From: Chelonoidis abingdonii
Lineage: Eukaryota; Chordata; Testudines; Testudinidae
Reading direction: 5' to 3'
NCBI RefSeq assembly: GCF_003597395.2
Contig: NC_133770.1
Coordinates: 2,710,644-2,774,643, forward strand
DNA length: 64,000 bases
A program made the position numbers and the translations under genes. The first letter of the stretch is position 1. Each line of letters opens with the position of its first letter. The notes below the pieces were generated by a model, which saw only the letters and a program-made list of their open reading frames with translations, did not search any database and was not told where the DNA came from. Shown piece after piece: positions 1 through 14,469 of the stretch.

Positions 1-59
1 GAAATCCGACACATTTTTAGTACATCCCAATTCTTCACCAGATTCTATTGTTTGTATGT

Positions 60-215
60 TGTATTCCCTCCCCTACCTTTCATCTGTTTTGTCTTTATAC
101 TGTAAGCCTTTGTGGGCAGGGAGTGTGTCTTTTCTGTGTTTGAACATTGCTCAGAGTGATGGGGCCCAACTGGAGCCTTCACATGCTACCAAAATAATAA
201 TACATATAGAGATAT
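60..215 (+). repeat. MIR/CORE-type SINE, 3' part
   Basis: The block contains a 'gcagggagtgtgtctt' segment, then a 'gctcagagtgatgggg' segment and an ATA-rich tail. This is the layout of the MIR-like SINEs common in turtles. A reverse copy of the same family lies near 19.1 kb. The assignment is by pattern memory only. Confidence 0.5.
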
Positions 216-464
216 GATTATCATTAATCATTAATAGCAACGTGTCATCAAAGAAAAACATCGCAGCCCAAGATTTCTGACCGTTACCTTTGTCAGGGGC
301 ACTTTTGTCAGAGCATCAAAAGGTTTTTATATAGATAGATATACACAGACCAATATTGTATAGATCTCTTTTGAATCTGATTGTGCGTTTTTCTTTGTTT
401 CTCACGCACACATATCTTCCTGGGTACAATCCTGCATTTACTCACTTAAAATGGTACATATTTG

Positions 465-535
465 CAAAATCATAGGGTTAGAAGGTACTGCAAGGGTCAT
501 CTAGCGTAACCCCTTGCCAAAATGCAGGATTTGTT
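465..535 (-). repeat. CR1 LINE 3'-end fragment
   Basis: 'aatcatagggttagaagg' followed by 'gtcatctag' and 'aaccccttgcc' is the reverse complement of the conserved CR1 3' end. It is a short truncated copy. Confidence 0.65.
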
Positions 536-539
536 GTGT

Positions 540-2100
540 CTAAATGGTTAGGTCTGTTGCATGCTGTTAGTATAATCTTTGTGCTGGCTTACTTTATGGC
601 TATTGATGTTGTTCAGTCCTTAAACACAGAGTACTTTGGAGGCAGGCTGAATGTTCTCATACGTTCTGCACAAACCCACTTCCTGTAAAATTCAGACTTG
701 TTTATTTGGCAAATAGTATTTCCTGGTCAGTGGTAGCAGTTCATCCCACTGCATTTACTTAGAACAAAATTTGGATCACTGAGTAGTTCGTTTTCATTTT
801 CACAACAATTTCTTCACCAATTAATATGAAGCTACTGTCAAAAAGAGGAAACCAGAAGACTTCAGACACTTTTGAGTAATACTACCAGCTGGGAGGACTG
901 TGCAGAAGTTGCAAGTATCTGCTTAATCTGAAGAAATATCACAGGTTTGATTTCCAAGCTCAGCTGACACCAAAAAGGTTGTGTGTCTGGGGGGGCTGGG
1001 GTGGGCAAGGGGAGGTATTTTAAACTACCTACAAAGCATAAAAAATGAAAATGTGTCTGAGTTAGCAGGAGGAAATGCAGGGAACAAGCCGGTTTCTCTC
1101 TGTTTGGTATTTTGGGTGCCTAAAGCTTGTCTGAGATGGGAGAATGTGGGGGGCAGGAGTGAGGGGAGCAAAGTTCTGACAGAGAAGGCTTGAAATACAC
1201 AGATGATGTAACTTCCTGTTCCCAACTGCTGCAACAATCCTAAGGCAGTCGGTGTCATTTTGGGCAGCCTGGAGGCTACTTTACCCTGTGAGAGAGTCCA
1301 GCCCTTCCCCGGGCCTGCGTTTGTCCCAAGTTAGAGGAGGCATAAAGGTGTTGTAAAGCCACCTTCCTCCCTACTCAGTCGCTGTGCTGAGCTCAGCTGG
1401 GTGCAGAGATGCCCAGTGCCCTCAAAGCTTCTCTGCAGGTGTTCAACACCTCATAGGATTAAACCTGGTATGTATGTGGAATACCTTGTGGGGGTTGGTT
1501 TAACATACTGTATATCGAATCATTGCGAAAGGTGACGAACGTACAATGGAAAAGTGAGATTTTCAATGATTCCACCAAGTCCTGGGAAGAACATGATTTT
1601 CTCACTTCATTCAGTACCAGCTAGATCCTATGTTTTTGTCTGCTCACATTTTTACAAAGAATATTTAAAGCATTTTAAGCACTTTCGTTAATTTCAGTGG
1701 AATTTAGGCACCAAAGCTGCTTAGGTGCTTTTGAAAATTCCACTAGGTGGCTATTTGTACCGTTAGGCAACAAAATACCTTTAAAAAGCTGGATTTGGGT
1801 GCCTAAATCGTCCCTGAACTTCAAAGGAGAAAAGAGATTCCCTTAGAAATTGTTTGGTAGTAATGAACTTTAGGTAAACAATTGTATATGAGATATTGAA
1901 TTCCAAGAGAAGAACTAGGTGGTTGACAGTGAACATATAAATCAGACTGGACACTGCAGGTTTCTGAGGAACTCATAGTGTGTTTTAAGTTTCCCAGACT
2001 CGGCCCTCTTGAGATGCCGGTCACAGACTGTGCAGATGTCCTAAATATGAGCATGTGTGTGCTGCTGGGCTTGGTTCCCTCTCAGAGGGATTGGAACACA
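540..2100. other. Intergenic, no gene recognised
   Basis: There are only short chance open frames. I see no splice-flanked coding block, RNA gene or confidently named repeat. Confidence 0.5.
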
Positions 2101-2129
2101 TCCCAGGGCTCTCCTGGGCTACGTAGACT

Positions 2130-3470
2130 TTGTTTCCTGTTGGTGGGCCTTTAGAAAAATATCCAGTCTTGAGTTAAAATTTTCCATTGAGAGAGAATTC
2201 ATCACAACTCTTGGTAAATTATTCCAGTGGTTAATTACCCTTCCTATTGTAAACGTGTGCCTTATTTCTGGACTGAATTTGTCTTGCTTAAACTTCCAGC
2301 CATTAGATATTTTTATATCTTTGTCTGCTAGATTAAAGATCCTCTGTTGAATGCTTGTTCCCCACATCAGTACTTATAGACTGTGATCAGGTTGCCCCTT
2401 CACTTTCTCTTTTTTAAACTAAGCAAATTGACATTCTTGAGTCTCTCGCTCTAAGGCAGGTTTTCTAATCCTTTAATCATTCTCATGGCTCTTCTCTGAA
2501 CACTCTCCAATTGTTCAACACCCTTCTTGCAATGTGCACACTACTTTTCAATCCATTTAATATCTACTGTTTTAATTTTGCATCATTCTAGTTTCTTAAT
2601 CAAAACATTGCGTGGTATCAAGTATGGAAATGTAAGAATACTATATCAACCCTATTATCTTTATCATCCAAACCTGTAATCTCATAAAAAATGATACCAA
2701 GTTACTTTAAGAGGATCTATTTTCCATAAATCATGTCAGTTGGTCTTAATATTATTACTCTCTTTTAATTTTTTATTGATCAAGTCCCATATCAGCCACT
2801 CTATGCCTTTTCCTGGGATCAACATCAGACTGACAGGTGCATAACTATTTGGGTCATCCCTTTTACCCTTTTTAAAACTGATACAACATTAATTTCTTCC
2901 AGTCTTCTGGAAATTCCCAATGTTCTAACACTTACTGAAAATCAATTAGCTCCTCTGCCAGCTCTTTTAAAACTCATGGATGCAAGTTATCAAGATCTGC
3001 TGATTTAAAAATGTTTGACTTTAGTAGGTGCTGTTTAACAGCCTCCTGAGATACTGTGGAATGGAAAGAGTCTTATCAAATGATATGAGTACATCATCTA
3101 TTTTTTTCCTCAGTGCCAGAACAGAAATATTGTTGAAAACTTCTGCCCTTTCAGCACCATTATTGATAATTCTACCATTCACATCTAGTAATGACTAATA
3201 CCATTGTTAAAGCAGCAAAGAATCCTGTGGCATCTTATAGACTAACATGCTCCAAAACGTCTGTTAGTCTATAAGGTGCCACAGGATTCTTTGCTGCTTT
3301 TACAGAGCCAGACTAACACGGCTACCCCTCTGATACTTAATACCATTGTTAGCATTCTTTTTCCCGAATATAATTTATAATTTCCTTGTTATTGACTAAC
3401 TCTGTTGGCCACAATTTTTTCCTTGTGTCCCTTGGCTTCCCGTATCAATTCGCTACCACTCCTAGTTTCT
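2130..3470 (-). mobile_element. CR1 LINE, degenerate, interrupted
   Basis: On the minus strand this carries CR1 reverse-transcriptase and 3'-region sequence. Recognisable pieces include 'ttccagtggttaattaccc' and the block near 2800-2950 that corresponds to the RT N-terminal part. It is broken by many stops and by a Penelope-like insertion at 3210-3337. Confidence 0.65.
3210..3337 (+). mobile_element. Foldback Penelope-like short element
   Basis: A 128-bp insertion flanked by an exact 14-bp target duplication, taataccattgtta, at 3196-3209 and 3338-3351. The left part (3210-3248) is the inverse of 3262-3301, so the insert is a hairpin: a truncated inverted copy followed by a sense copy ending in 'cccctctgatac'. 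The flanking duplication shows it entered as one unit. The family is usually listed as a turtle SINE; I assign it to Penelope-like elements because a related copy at 42.8-43.3 kb carries GIY-YIG coding sequence. Confidence 0.7.
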
Positions 3471-3475
3471 GATTT

Positions 3476-3660
3476 AGGCCTTGTCTACACTACAAAGATA
3501 AGTCAACTTATGATGGGTCCACTTATAGCCACAGCATTAATTACTGCAGTGGCTGATGTCCACAATACCCTCCTTGGGTCAGTGGTGCGTGTCCTCACCA
3601 GGAGCATTTCCACCAACCTAACAGGGATGGTGAGGGGAGCTGAGAGCAGTTAACTCAGAG
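3476..3660 (+). mobile_element. hAT-like MITE fragment
   Basis: It begins with 'ggccttgtctacactac', the terminal sequence of a widespread turtle non-autonomous hAT-like family. The other terminus is not clearly present. Confidence 0.45.
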
Positions 3661-3832
3661 CATTACATTACAGAGCAAAATAGCCATATTACTTTTTATT
3701 ATTTTCTATTTGAAACACTTCCAGAAAATATATGAGAAACTGAAACCAAATCCCTACATTTTTTCTCAGTTTCTATATAAATTATTTCAAAAGTGTCTCA
3801 AGCTAAGATTCTTCAAACTGACTAGAGAGTTA

Positions 3833-4672
3833 GACTCATAGCTGGTCAGAAGGGACCATCATGATCATGTAGTCTGACCTCCTGCACATTGCAGGCCACA
3901 GAACCTCCCCGACCCACTCCTGTAATAGACACCTAACCTCAGGCTGAGTTACAGAAGTCCTCAAATCATGGTTTAAAGACTACAAGTTACAGAGAATCCA
4001 CCATTTACACTAGTTTAAACCTGCAAGTGACCCATGCTTCATGCTGCAGAGGAAAGTGTAAACCTCCCAGGGTCTGCCAATCTGACCCAGGAGAAAATTC
4101 CTTACCAACCTCAGATACAGCAGTTGGTTAGACCTTGAGCATATGGGCAAGACTTGCCAGGTAGATACCTGGGAAAGAATTCTCTGTAGTAACTCAGAGC
4201 TCTCCTCATCTACTGTCCCATCTCTGGCTGCTGGGGATTTTTGCTACTGGCAGTCACTGTTAGGCCACATGCCTTTGTAGGCAGCCCCCTCATACCTTCC
4301 CCTCTATAAATGTATCAAGCTCAGTCTTGAAGCCAGTTAGGTTCTTTGCCCCCACTGCTCCCCTTGGGAGGCTGTTCCAGAACTTCACTCCTCTGATGGT
4401 CAGAAACCTTCATCTAATTTTGAGTCTAAACTTGTGGGTGGCCAGTTTGTTCTTGTGCCCACATTGACACTTAACCTAAATAACTTCTCTCTTTCCTTGA
4501 TATTTGTCCCTCTGATATATTTATAAAGAGCAATCATATCCCCCCTCAGCCTTCTTTTGGTTAGGCTGAACACTCCAAGCTCTTTGAGTCTCCTTTCATA
4601 AGACAGGTTTTCCTTTCTTCAGATCTTCCTAGTAGCCCTTCTCCGCACCTGTTCCAGTTTGAATTTTGGTGC
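3833..4672 (-). mobile_element. CR1 LINE 3' region
   Basis: The left end 'catagctggtcagaaggg' followed by 'gtagtctgacctcctgca' is a CR1 3' terminus read in reverse. The rest of the block, including the Leu/Phe-rich segment near 4500-4650, matches CR1 3' coding sequence in reverse. No intact frame remains. Confidence 0.7.
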
Positions 4673-5317
4673 CTCAATTTTGAGAGCCCTACTTGTGACC
4701 CCTAAAACGGGCATGTCTTAAGTTTTGCATCCAAAAATGTACGCACCTAAAGTGACTAGTCACTTTTGAAAATCCTGGCATGTGACTTAGGAGCACAAAT
4801 CCCATTGACTCTTAAGCCACTTAGATGAGTTTTAAATGCCCCCCCACACTTTTCCATGTGTTTTTCATTGTACAGTAGCTCTGAAATAGAGGTCACCAAT
4901 CACTGTAACACTTGCACTTCCTCATCTCCTTGTGTTCAGACTTTCTACAGAAGGGACAATTGATTTCATGGGTCTCCGGTGGCCTGGAAGAACCAAAACA
5001 AGCTGAGTCAGGGCTTTGATTAACCTCCATGGTCTCCACGCAGAATTTTCACACAATATCTAAATAATTCCATGAAGGCAGGATCCCTGAGCCTCTCAAC
5101 ATCACAAAAATAACTAAATAGAAAAAGGAGAGAGAGAAAAAAATACTCTTCAGGCAACCTTTGATTCTCCCACCAAATCCCTCTCAATTTCTGGTGATCT
5201 GTACTGCACAAATGTATATAAGGAGATGCTGTGTGTTTTAGCTCTCTATTTGTACTTGCTACACTTCTAGGTGATTATAAATTTCTAAATGGCGCTGTTT
5301 TTCCATTAATATTTCAG

Positions 5318-5366
5318 AAAAATATGGTGAGAAAACAGCAGGCAGCAGATGAAGAAGCTCCCCCTG
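5318..5366 (+). CDS. GIMAP gene 1, start exon (codes from 5324)
   Basis: This is a short first coding exon. A T-rich tract ends in 'atttcag' at 5317. Then come 6 untranslated bases, ATG at 5324-5326, fourteen codons (M-V-R-K-Q-Q-A-A-D-E-E-A-P-P) and one G before a consensus donor 'gtaaga' at 5367. The exon therefore ends after codon position 1. The GTPase exon at 13562 begins at codon position 2, so joining them keeps one frame and supplies the Met that the long exon lacks. A short start exon before one large GTPase exon is the usual GIMAP gene plan. A TATATAAGG sequence at 5215-5223 might be promoter-like but is not supported otherwise. No 5' untranslated exon was identified. Confidence 0.72.
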
Positions 5367-7350
5367 GTAAGAAAACAATGTATCGTATTTTGCCCTCTTG
5401 TGCCATAGGGTTCATTTCAGATTGTCCTGTGTTCTAGATAAAAGAAGATATACACACACGCTAATAATTATACCAGTAATGGCTCTGGTGGGGATTAGTC
5501 CTTCAAACCCCTCACAGGGGTTTTCCTGTGGTTACAAATTCATAACCCCTTTCCCTCAGAACAAGCACACTCGTGAAATGTTTAGTCTTTCCCTTAAACA
5601 GCGTTTAACTTTAATATGGGAATGGGTAAATCATAGACAATGGTTCTCCCCTCAGGGAGTAGCTTCAAAAGGTTGAGTCTTTGCATAAACAGAGAAGGTA
5701 TTTGCATTCACCTCCCCCTAGATACTTCCCAGGAATTCCACTTCATATAGATTGTCCTCAAGACCATTGTTGTCTGGCACATCGTTTGAAGGAGTCCTCT
5801 GAAGCTCAGAACACTTCCCTCCTAGAGAAGTTGCATACAATCTCACAATAATAGATCATCTTTGCATTTTTAAAGCAATGGACTCCAAAGCTACTTAAAC
5901 TTAATTCAGTGAGGTTTGTGCAGGGTAGTGCGGCAAATTCCCATATCTGTCACAACAGAAAACAAAGGGGTTCAGAAAGGATATGGTTCAGGCTATGTCT
6001 AGTCATCTCATTTGCAGAGGCGAGCAGGAGCCCATCATACTCCCACTCAGATGCTGCACTTTTAGCTCTGATTCAGCTATTGTTAATTTGCCAGATTCAG
6101 GTTTACAGCTCCTTGCCCAGCACCCACCTTCCCTTCCCCTACTGCAGGGCTAGTCCAGGAGCACATGAAGCAGGGTCTGTGTGCTCTTAGCTCCACCCTA
6201 CTCTCCTCTACATTCTCACTCCAACAACAAACACATAGGACACAGGGAGAATCAAAACCGGAAACATGTATTATGGCTGAGCAAGACTTTTCCTTCAATT
6301 CTTCAGTCTGCGGGAGACCAGGGCTCCCATTTCAATGGGAGTTAGGTGACCTGTGGGGACCTTGGCCATAAGATTGTGTCATTCTCTGATACTCCGGTGA
6401 TGGGGCTTCAAGAGCACCTCAAGTAGACAGTGGCATTATGTAGGGAATAGCAGGAGATGCGGAAGAATTTGCATTGGCAAAGTGAATGCAGCAGACCCTG
6501 GAGTAAGTCCCACATCTGTCAGATACCCTCTGTAGCAATGACAATCCATGTCCTCCTCTAAGTTGTCCTGGGACTTGTATTGCAGAGGACATCCCTTGTT
6601 CTTCATGCCCAAGAGATGCCTGACAGACACCCCAAGAGAATGTGTCCTCATTGAAATTCTGGCCCACACTGTTTGTATGGGATAGCAGTCAGCTAATCCA
6701 CTCCCTTAACAGCACCTGTTTGACCCAGCATTACTTGTTGAGGCTGAAGGTCCAGAAATCTGGACATTTTATACTAGTGATGGAATTCTCTCATTTGTAC
6801 ACTTGAGGAATATGTATCATGCCATGTGAATGTTTTGTCTTTCTTTAATTAACACCTATATTCTTATCACTCCTATTCTCTCCTCTTACCATGGGATCAG
6901 TTGCTCTACTACAGAGATAGGCATGTTGTCAAAATAAGAGTTTTCATTTACATAATTTAATTATAAATAATTTAAATAATATAACTAGGGATTTAGGTAC
7001 CTTTAAATCCTAGTGGAACAAGCATAAGAAGGAACTGAAGTTAAACACTTACCATTTAAAAGGCATTATTGCCTGTCAATCAGATGGGGTCTCACTCAAC
7101 CTGGAACCTCCCATGGCCACTCATGGTATGTTTATGTGTTGAGCCCAGGACAGATACCCACACAAATTGATTGAGCTAGTGCTCTACATATATGTTGTAG
7201 TCACAGTGACTTGAGTGGTGTGACTGGCTAGCGGCCCCCGGGTAAGTACCTAAGATGCGAGGTATGTAGGTATGGGTGGCTAGCCCTTTCTGCTACTATG
7301 GCTACACACTACTTTTAGTATGCTAATGCTATCGGAACTAGTGCAGGTGT
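5367..7350. other. Intron of GIMAP gene 1, first part
   Basis: Only chance open frames are seen. No named repeat is recognised with confidence. Confidence 0.45.
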
Positions 7351-7353
7351 GTC

Positions 7354-7443
7354 TCATAGATTCATAGACTCTAGGACTGGAAGGGACCTCGAGAGGTCAT
7401 CAAGTCCAGTCCCCTGCCCTCATGGCAGGACCAAATACTGGAT
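7354..7443 (-). repeat. CR1 LINE 3'-end fragment
   Basis: 'catagattcatagactcta' followed by 'ctggaagggacctcgagagg' is the CR1 3' terminus in reverse. It is a short truncated copy inside the GIMAP intron. Confidence 0.75.
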
Positions 7444-8060
7444 TTAATTTAACCTTGAGGTTAAATGTACCCCTCCAGCTCGAAGTGTAGACATATCCTA
7501 AAAGGGGAGGAGCAAGAAAGCCCAGACACCTCAGTGAAAGGGAAGATGTGCTGTGTCTGGCAAGCCAAGGAACGTGCCATGCTAACTCTATTCGTGGTAC
7601 TTACTCCACAGGGGCCTCCTAAAGCAGGAACTCTCAAGATCCTGTGCCCCGATTCCCAAAGTTACATAGGTGCCTGAGTCTCAGTTTTAAGGCCCACTGA
7701 GATACACAAATCCTCTTAGGTGCCTACGTGTCTGCATCTGGCCATTCACATGCTGCCTCACCCTAGGCATGTGACTGCCTGAGCCCAGCGCAATCCACAA
7801 ACTGGGACAAGACAGGCAGAGGAGCACGTTCCTACCTTCTTGCTGCAAGGCCCAGTGCAGGATACACACTCGAAGATGGCTGCTAGATCAGGTCCCATTC
7901 AGAATCCAGAGGGAGGAGACAGGGCCTTCTACCGATTAGCCCTGTGGTTAGAACATTCACCCCGGCAGCTGGAGACCCATGTTCACATTCCGTCCTTCTG
8001 CTTAACAGAGATTGGACTTGTACAGGGGTCTCCCACAGGTCTGAGTAGCATGTGTTAACC

Positions 8061-8369
8061 CAGGAGTAGGCAACCTATGGCACATGTGCTGAAGGTGACA
8101 CGTGAGCTGATTTTCAGTGGCACTCACACTGCCCAGGTCCTGGCCACCGGTCCAGGGGGCTCTGCATTTTAATTTAATTTAAATGAAGCTTCCTAAACAT
8201 TTAAAAAACCTTATTTACTTTACATACCACTATAGTTTAGTTATATATTATAGATTTATAGAAAGAGCCCTTCTAAAAATGTTAAAATGTATGACTGGCC
8301 CGTGAAACCTTAAATCAGAGTGAATAAATTAAGACTTGGCACAGCACTTCTGAAAGGTTGCTGACCCTG
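8061..8369. mobile_element. hAT-type MITE with target duplication
   Basis: Termini are 'caggagtaggcaacc' and the inverse-like 'ggttgctgaccctg'. Flanks are tgttaacc (8053-8060) and cattaacc (8370-8377), a 6/8 match, consistent with the 8-bp duplication made by hAT transposases. About 309 bp with an AT-rich centre. It has no coding capacity. Confidence 0.7.
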
Positions 8370-8554
8370 CATTAACCACTAAAGCACAGGATAGTCTGGT
8401 AAGCATTCCCTCGGCCCCTCTTGCTGAAGTTGTTCCACTGTGTATAGATACATAGTCACTGGGCCAGAGAGAAGGAGAATGATTCTGTAGTCCCATGGTT
8501 AGGAAACCCACTAGGCGACGGGAGACCCAGGATCCATTGCCCCTGCACCAATGA

Positions 8555-8671
8555 TAGGGTGACCAGATGTCCCAATTTTATAGGAACAATCCCAATTTTT
8601 GTTTTTTTTATATAGGCTCCTATTACCCCCACCCCATCCCAATTTTTCACACTTACTGTCTGGTCACCCTA
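8555..8671. mobile_element. Short TIR element (MITE)
   Basis: A 117-bp unit begins 'tagggtgaccaga' and ends with the inverse 'tctggtcaccct' plus a. The inverted termini are near perfect. The transposase family is uncertain. Confidence 0.65.
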
Positions 8672-8783
8672 TGTAGGGAAGAGGTGGGGCTGGGGGAAGC
8701 TTGCCTGATGGTGGGTGCAGAGCACTGACTAATTTTTCCCCACGGGTGCTCCAGTCCTGGAACACCCATGGAGTCGGTGCCTA
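8672..8783. mobile_element. Partial MITE, 'gtcggtgcctat' family
   Basis: The right end 'ggagtcggtgcctatg' and the interior ('gcagagcactgactaattttt') match the right half of the complete MITE at 17813-18127. The left half is missing. Confidence 0.5.
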
Positions 8784-8789
8784 TGATCA

Positions 8790-11490
<2,701 letters not shown>

Positions 11491-11864
11491 GCCTGTGTTA
11501 TTCAGAGGTTCAGATTCGAGGACCACAGTATGTCACCTTGAGCTATGAAGCTACAGTGACTACAGACTCCCTGCAAACTTCTGACTTGCAACAGAGCCCC
11601 ATTGCTACTGCATATGAACATTTCACTCTCTCTAGAGCATCAGTTTGAGTCAATCCATATTGAGGTCTAAACTTTAGCAGCACTAACTGTTTCAGTATTT
11701 CTTCCCCAAAGGAGACCTGGGTAGGTGCACTCGCTAAGATCAATCCTGAATGGGTTATAGCCATTTAGGGAGGATCAGTGTCACAGTCAGAGCCCCAGCT
11801 GCAGGCAAAACAATTCTTAGAAGAATCAAAAAGTGTTGATGTCACTGTGATGGTGCTGCCCATG

Positions 11865-12010
11865 GGAGCCAGCCGAGGTCACTCAATCAGGATGAACTGC
11901 AAACAAAACAAGGCAGACAAATCCCAAATGCTGGTGGTTATTCCACTACTTAGATTTACCAAGCCAGCACAAAAGAGCTTCTATAGTACCTCACTGGTTA
12001 CTTAGAAGTT
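11865..12010 (+). repeat. Dispersed repeat, second copy near 25.4 kb
   Basis: The segment around 'tttaccaagccagcac' and 'tacctcactggttactta' recurs in reverse at about 25380-25460. The surrounding 11.8-12.9 kb may belong to one larger retroelement of a type I cannot name. Confidence 0.5.
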
Positions 12011-13230
12011 TAAACCACGCAGTTCCCTTAAAGTGCCCAGCCTCAGGCCTCCGTCCAGACGCACCTGTCAAACATATGATGATGATTTCTGAAAATCTTA
12101 TCTCATCACATAAAAGAAAAGGTTCTTCCAATCCCAAAGGATCAGCCACGTACCCAGGTCCAATTATAACTTAGATTTTACCCAAAATACATGCTATAGA
12201 CAATTCTTATTAACTAAGCTAAAATTTATTAGAAAAGAGAGAGAGTGTTGGTTAAAAGATCAATCTACAGACAAACTTGAATTCCACTCTTGAGGTTCAG
12301 ATACATAGTAGAGGTGAGCTAATAGTTGCCAAAAGTCCTTTTAGAAATAGTCCATAGGTTATAGTCCAATGTCCGTATTCACGGTGGCTCCAGTGAATGA
12401 CTGGGGATCTCAATCCTTGTGGCTTAAGGTTTCCCCCTCTTGAAACCCAAAGCAGATCTGAGATGAAGAAAGATCGTGTCCCAGGCTTCTTATACATTTC
12501 CAGCAGCCTTTCAACCTGAGAAAAAAATAGGCTTAACTCCTTCTCCCAAAAATCCTGGCCATTAGCACAGAGTAATTTATCCATTTAACAGTTCAGATAC
12601 AGGTGACCACAACCTTCAAAGAGACACATAGACAATAATAACTATTTCACTCAAGTATCATCTTAAATGCTAATATTCCTTTTTTGATCTTTGAATTAAA
12701 ACTATAGCAATAGACAAGACTTGTTTGCTTACATCCCAAGACCTGAGCAAACACCTTCCCTTCTACCTCTAACAATGCAGACTTGCATTTCAAAGCTCGA
12801 TTCATTTACCTATTTTGCTAACCAGTTCTTAAGGTTCACCCAGGGGTCAGGTCAGTGGGTGAGGTGAGTTAATTAACTCTTTCTGGCCCTGTCACCTTTC
12901 AATGAGATATTATATTATACTCATAACGTCACAGTCACATGATATTTTTAGGGAGCCTTTCTCTAAGGAACTCCTGGCTCAAATTACCCCAAGTGTAGAT
13001 CACTGATCCTGCCCTAGATCCCCCGTGAGGCACAGCAAATGCTGAGACAATCTAAGTGGGTTTTAGAGGATTTAGAAAAGTCATCCTTTGAACAATAAGT
13101 GATTCTCAGCCTTAACTATAGCAGCGCTGCCACTCCATTACAGGTATCAGAGGGGTGGCCGTGTTAGTCTGGATCTGTAAAAGCAGCAGAGAATCCTGTG
13201 GCACCTTATAGACTAACAGACGTTTTGGAG

Positions 13231-13268
13231 CGTGAGCTTTCCTGGGTGAATACCCACTTCGTCAGACG
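13231..13268 (-). ncRNA. Hammerhead-ribozyme-like motif, left arm
   Basis: On the minus strand CTGACGA (13265-13259) is followed by an extra A, a stem GTGGGT/ACCCAG with loop ATTC, then GAAA (13241-13238) and AGC-tcac-GCT-C, which can form a 3-bp helix III ending in a permitted NUH site. One stem II pair is mismatched (G opposite G). No helix I is evident locally and the extra A departs from the hammerhead consensus. Activity is unproven. Confidence 0.45.
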
Positions 13269-13272
13269 TCTG

Positions 13273-13314
13273 CGTCTGATGAAGTGGGTATTCACCCACG
13301 AAAGCTCACGCGCC
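13273..13314 (+). ncRNA. Hammerhead-ribozyme-like motif, right arm
   Basis: CTGATGA (13276-13282), one extra A, a perfect 6-bp stem GTGGGT/ACCCAC closed by loop ATTC, then GAAA (13300-13303). Helix III here has one mismatch, while stem II is intact, the reverse of the left arm. Hammerhead motifs are established in Penelope-like elements. Function of this copy is inference only. Confidence 0.45.
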
Positions 13315-13561
13315 AAAGCGTCTGTTAGTCTATAAGGTGCCACAGGATTCTCTGCTGCTTTTACTCCATTACAGGGGTGGTGGTACTGAGACACAGGGAA
13401 GGGTGGTGGTTTAACTCAGGCCACACAGCAAAGCAGCGTTAGGCAAGATTGCACCCAAGAAATCAGTGTCTTTGTTGTAATGTCAAAACATCAGTCTCCC
13501 CCCTCCCCACTGCTGAACTTTATCACCTCTGAAGTGACATTACCATTTTTGTTCTGAACAG

Positions 13562-14469
13562 ATTCGTATTACCACCGCCAATACGGGGAATCAGAACTGA
13601 GAATCATCCTTGTAGGTAAAACAGGAGCTGGGAAAAGTGCAACAGGAAACACCATCCTTGATGAGAGAGTGTTTGCATCCAAACTGGGAGGACAGACAGT
13701 AACTACGATTTGTAAAGCTGGCAGTAGGATCTGGAATAGGAAGACGATTCGAGTGGTTGATACTCCTGCAATTTTTAATCCAAAGATCTGCTGTACAGAC
13801 ACTTACCAAGAGATCAGTCGCTGTATCGCACTCTCTGTCCCAGGCCCCCACGTTCTGCTGCTGGTGACCCAGCTGGGCCGTTACACTGCAGAAGACAAGG
13901 AAGCAGTGAAGCGAATACAGGAGATTTTTGGAGTTGAAGCCATGAGGTACATGATTGTCCTGTTCACCCGTAAAGAAGATTTAGGGGATGGTTCACTGAG
14001 TGACTATGTGAAATACTCAGATAACAGAGATCTCCAGATGCTGATTCAAAAGTGTGGCAACAGATACTGTGCTTTCAATAACAAAGCAACTGGAGCAGAA
14101 CAGAAAGAGCAGGTTAATAAGCTGATAGAAGTAGCTGAGAGAATGGTGCGGGAGAACGGAAACTCATATTATACCAGTGAATTATATTTCAAGGCAGAGG
14201 TGATGCTCAGTGATGATAATGGAAACTTTGAAGAAAAATGCAGAAACTTTGGAGAAAAAGTGAAACAGCACATAGCAAACCAAAGAGATGCAGCAGAAGC
14301 TGAGCAGCGTTGGGTATTAAACAGAATTAGGAAAGCATGTTGTATAATTAAAGTTTATCTGTGGAGACCTGTGGTATTTGTGATATATGCTATATGTAGG
14401 ATAGGATGTGCTATATGTAGGAGAGGATGGAGGTGCATTCTTTCATTGTATAATTACTGGTTTGGTTAA
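13562..14469 (+). CDS. GIMAP gene 1, AIG1 GTPase exon
   Basis: GIMAP proteins are septin- and dynamin-related GTPases that act on intracellular membranes, mainly in lymphocytes. The exon follows 'tttttgttctgaacag' (acceptor AG at 13560-13561) and starts at codon position 2, in phase with the start exon at 5318-5366; together they give about 316 aa. Visible motifs are P-loop [11 protein letters not shown] (G1), DTPAIF (G3), the GIMAP conserved box around [22 protein letters not shown] (G4) and FNNKA (G5). G3 is usually DTPG in this family; here the Gly is Ala, which may alter hydrolysis. The last 45 residues are hydrophobic and Cys-rich ([19 protein letters not shown]), suggesting membrane anchoring as in tail-anchored GIMAPs. 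The stop is TAA at 14467-14469. A possible poly(A) signal ATTAAA lies at 14750. The exact family member cannot be assigned. Confidence 0.92.

Larger units (their letters stand above)
13144..13362. mobile_element. Foldback Penelope-like element with two hammerhead-like arms
   Basis: A 219-bp insert flanked by an exact 12-bp duplication, actccattacag, at 13132-13143 and 13363-13374. The first half runs from 'gtatcagaggggtgg' to about 13270. The second half is the inverse of 13177-13270, so the whole is a hairpin. Each arm carries a CUGA-N-GA, stem and GAAA motif (listed separately). It lies about 190 bp before the GTPase exon of GIMAP gene 1, inside the intron. Confidence 0.75.

Noticed and set aside
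13669..13671. Start of the plus GIMAP frame at 13669
   Set aside because: The codon is GTG inside the domain, after the P-loop. The true frame begins in the upstream exon.
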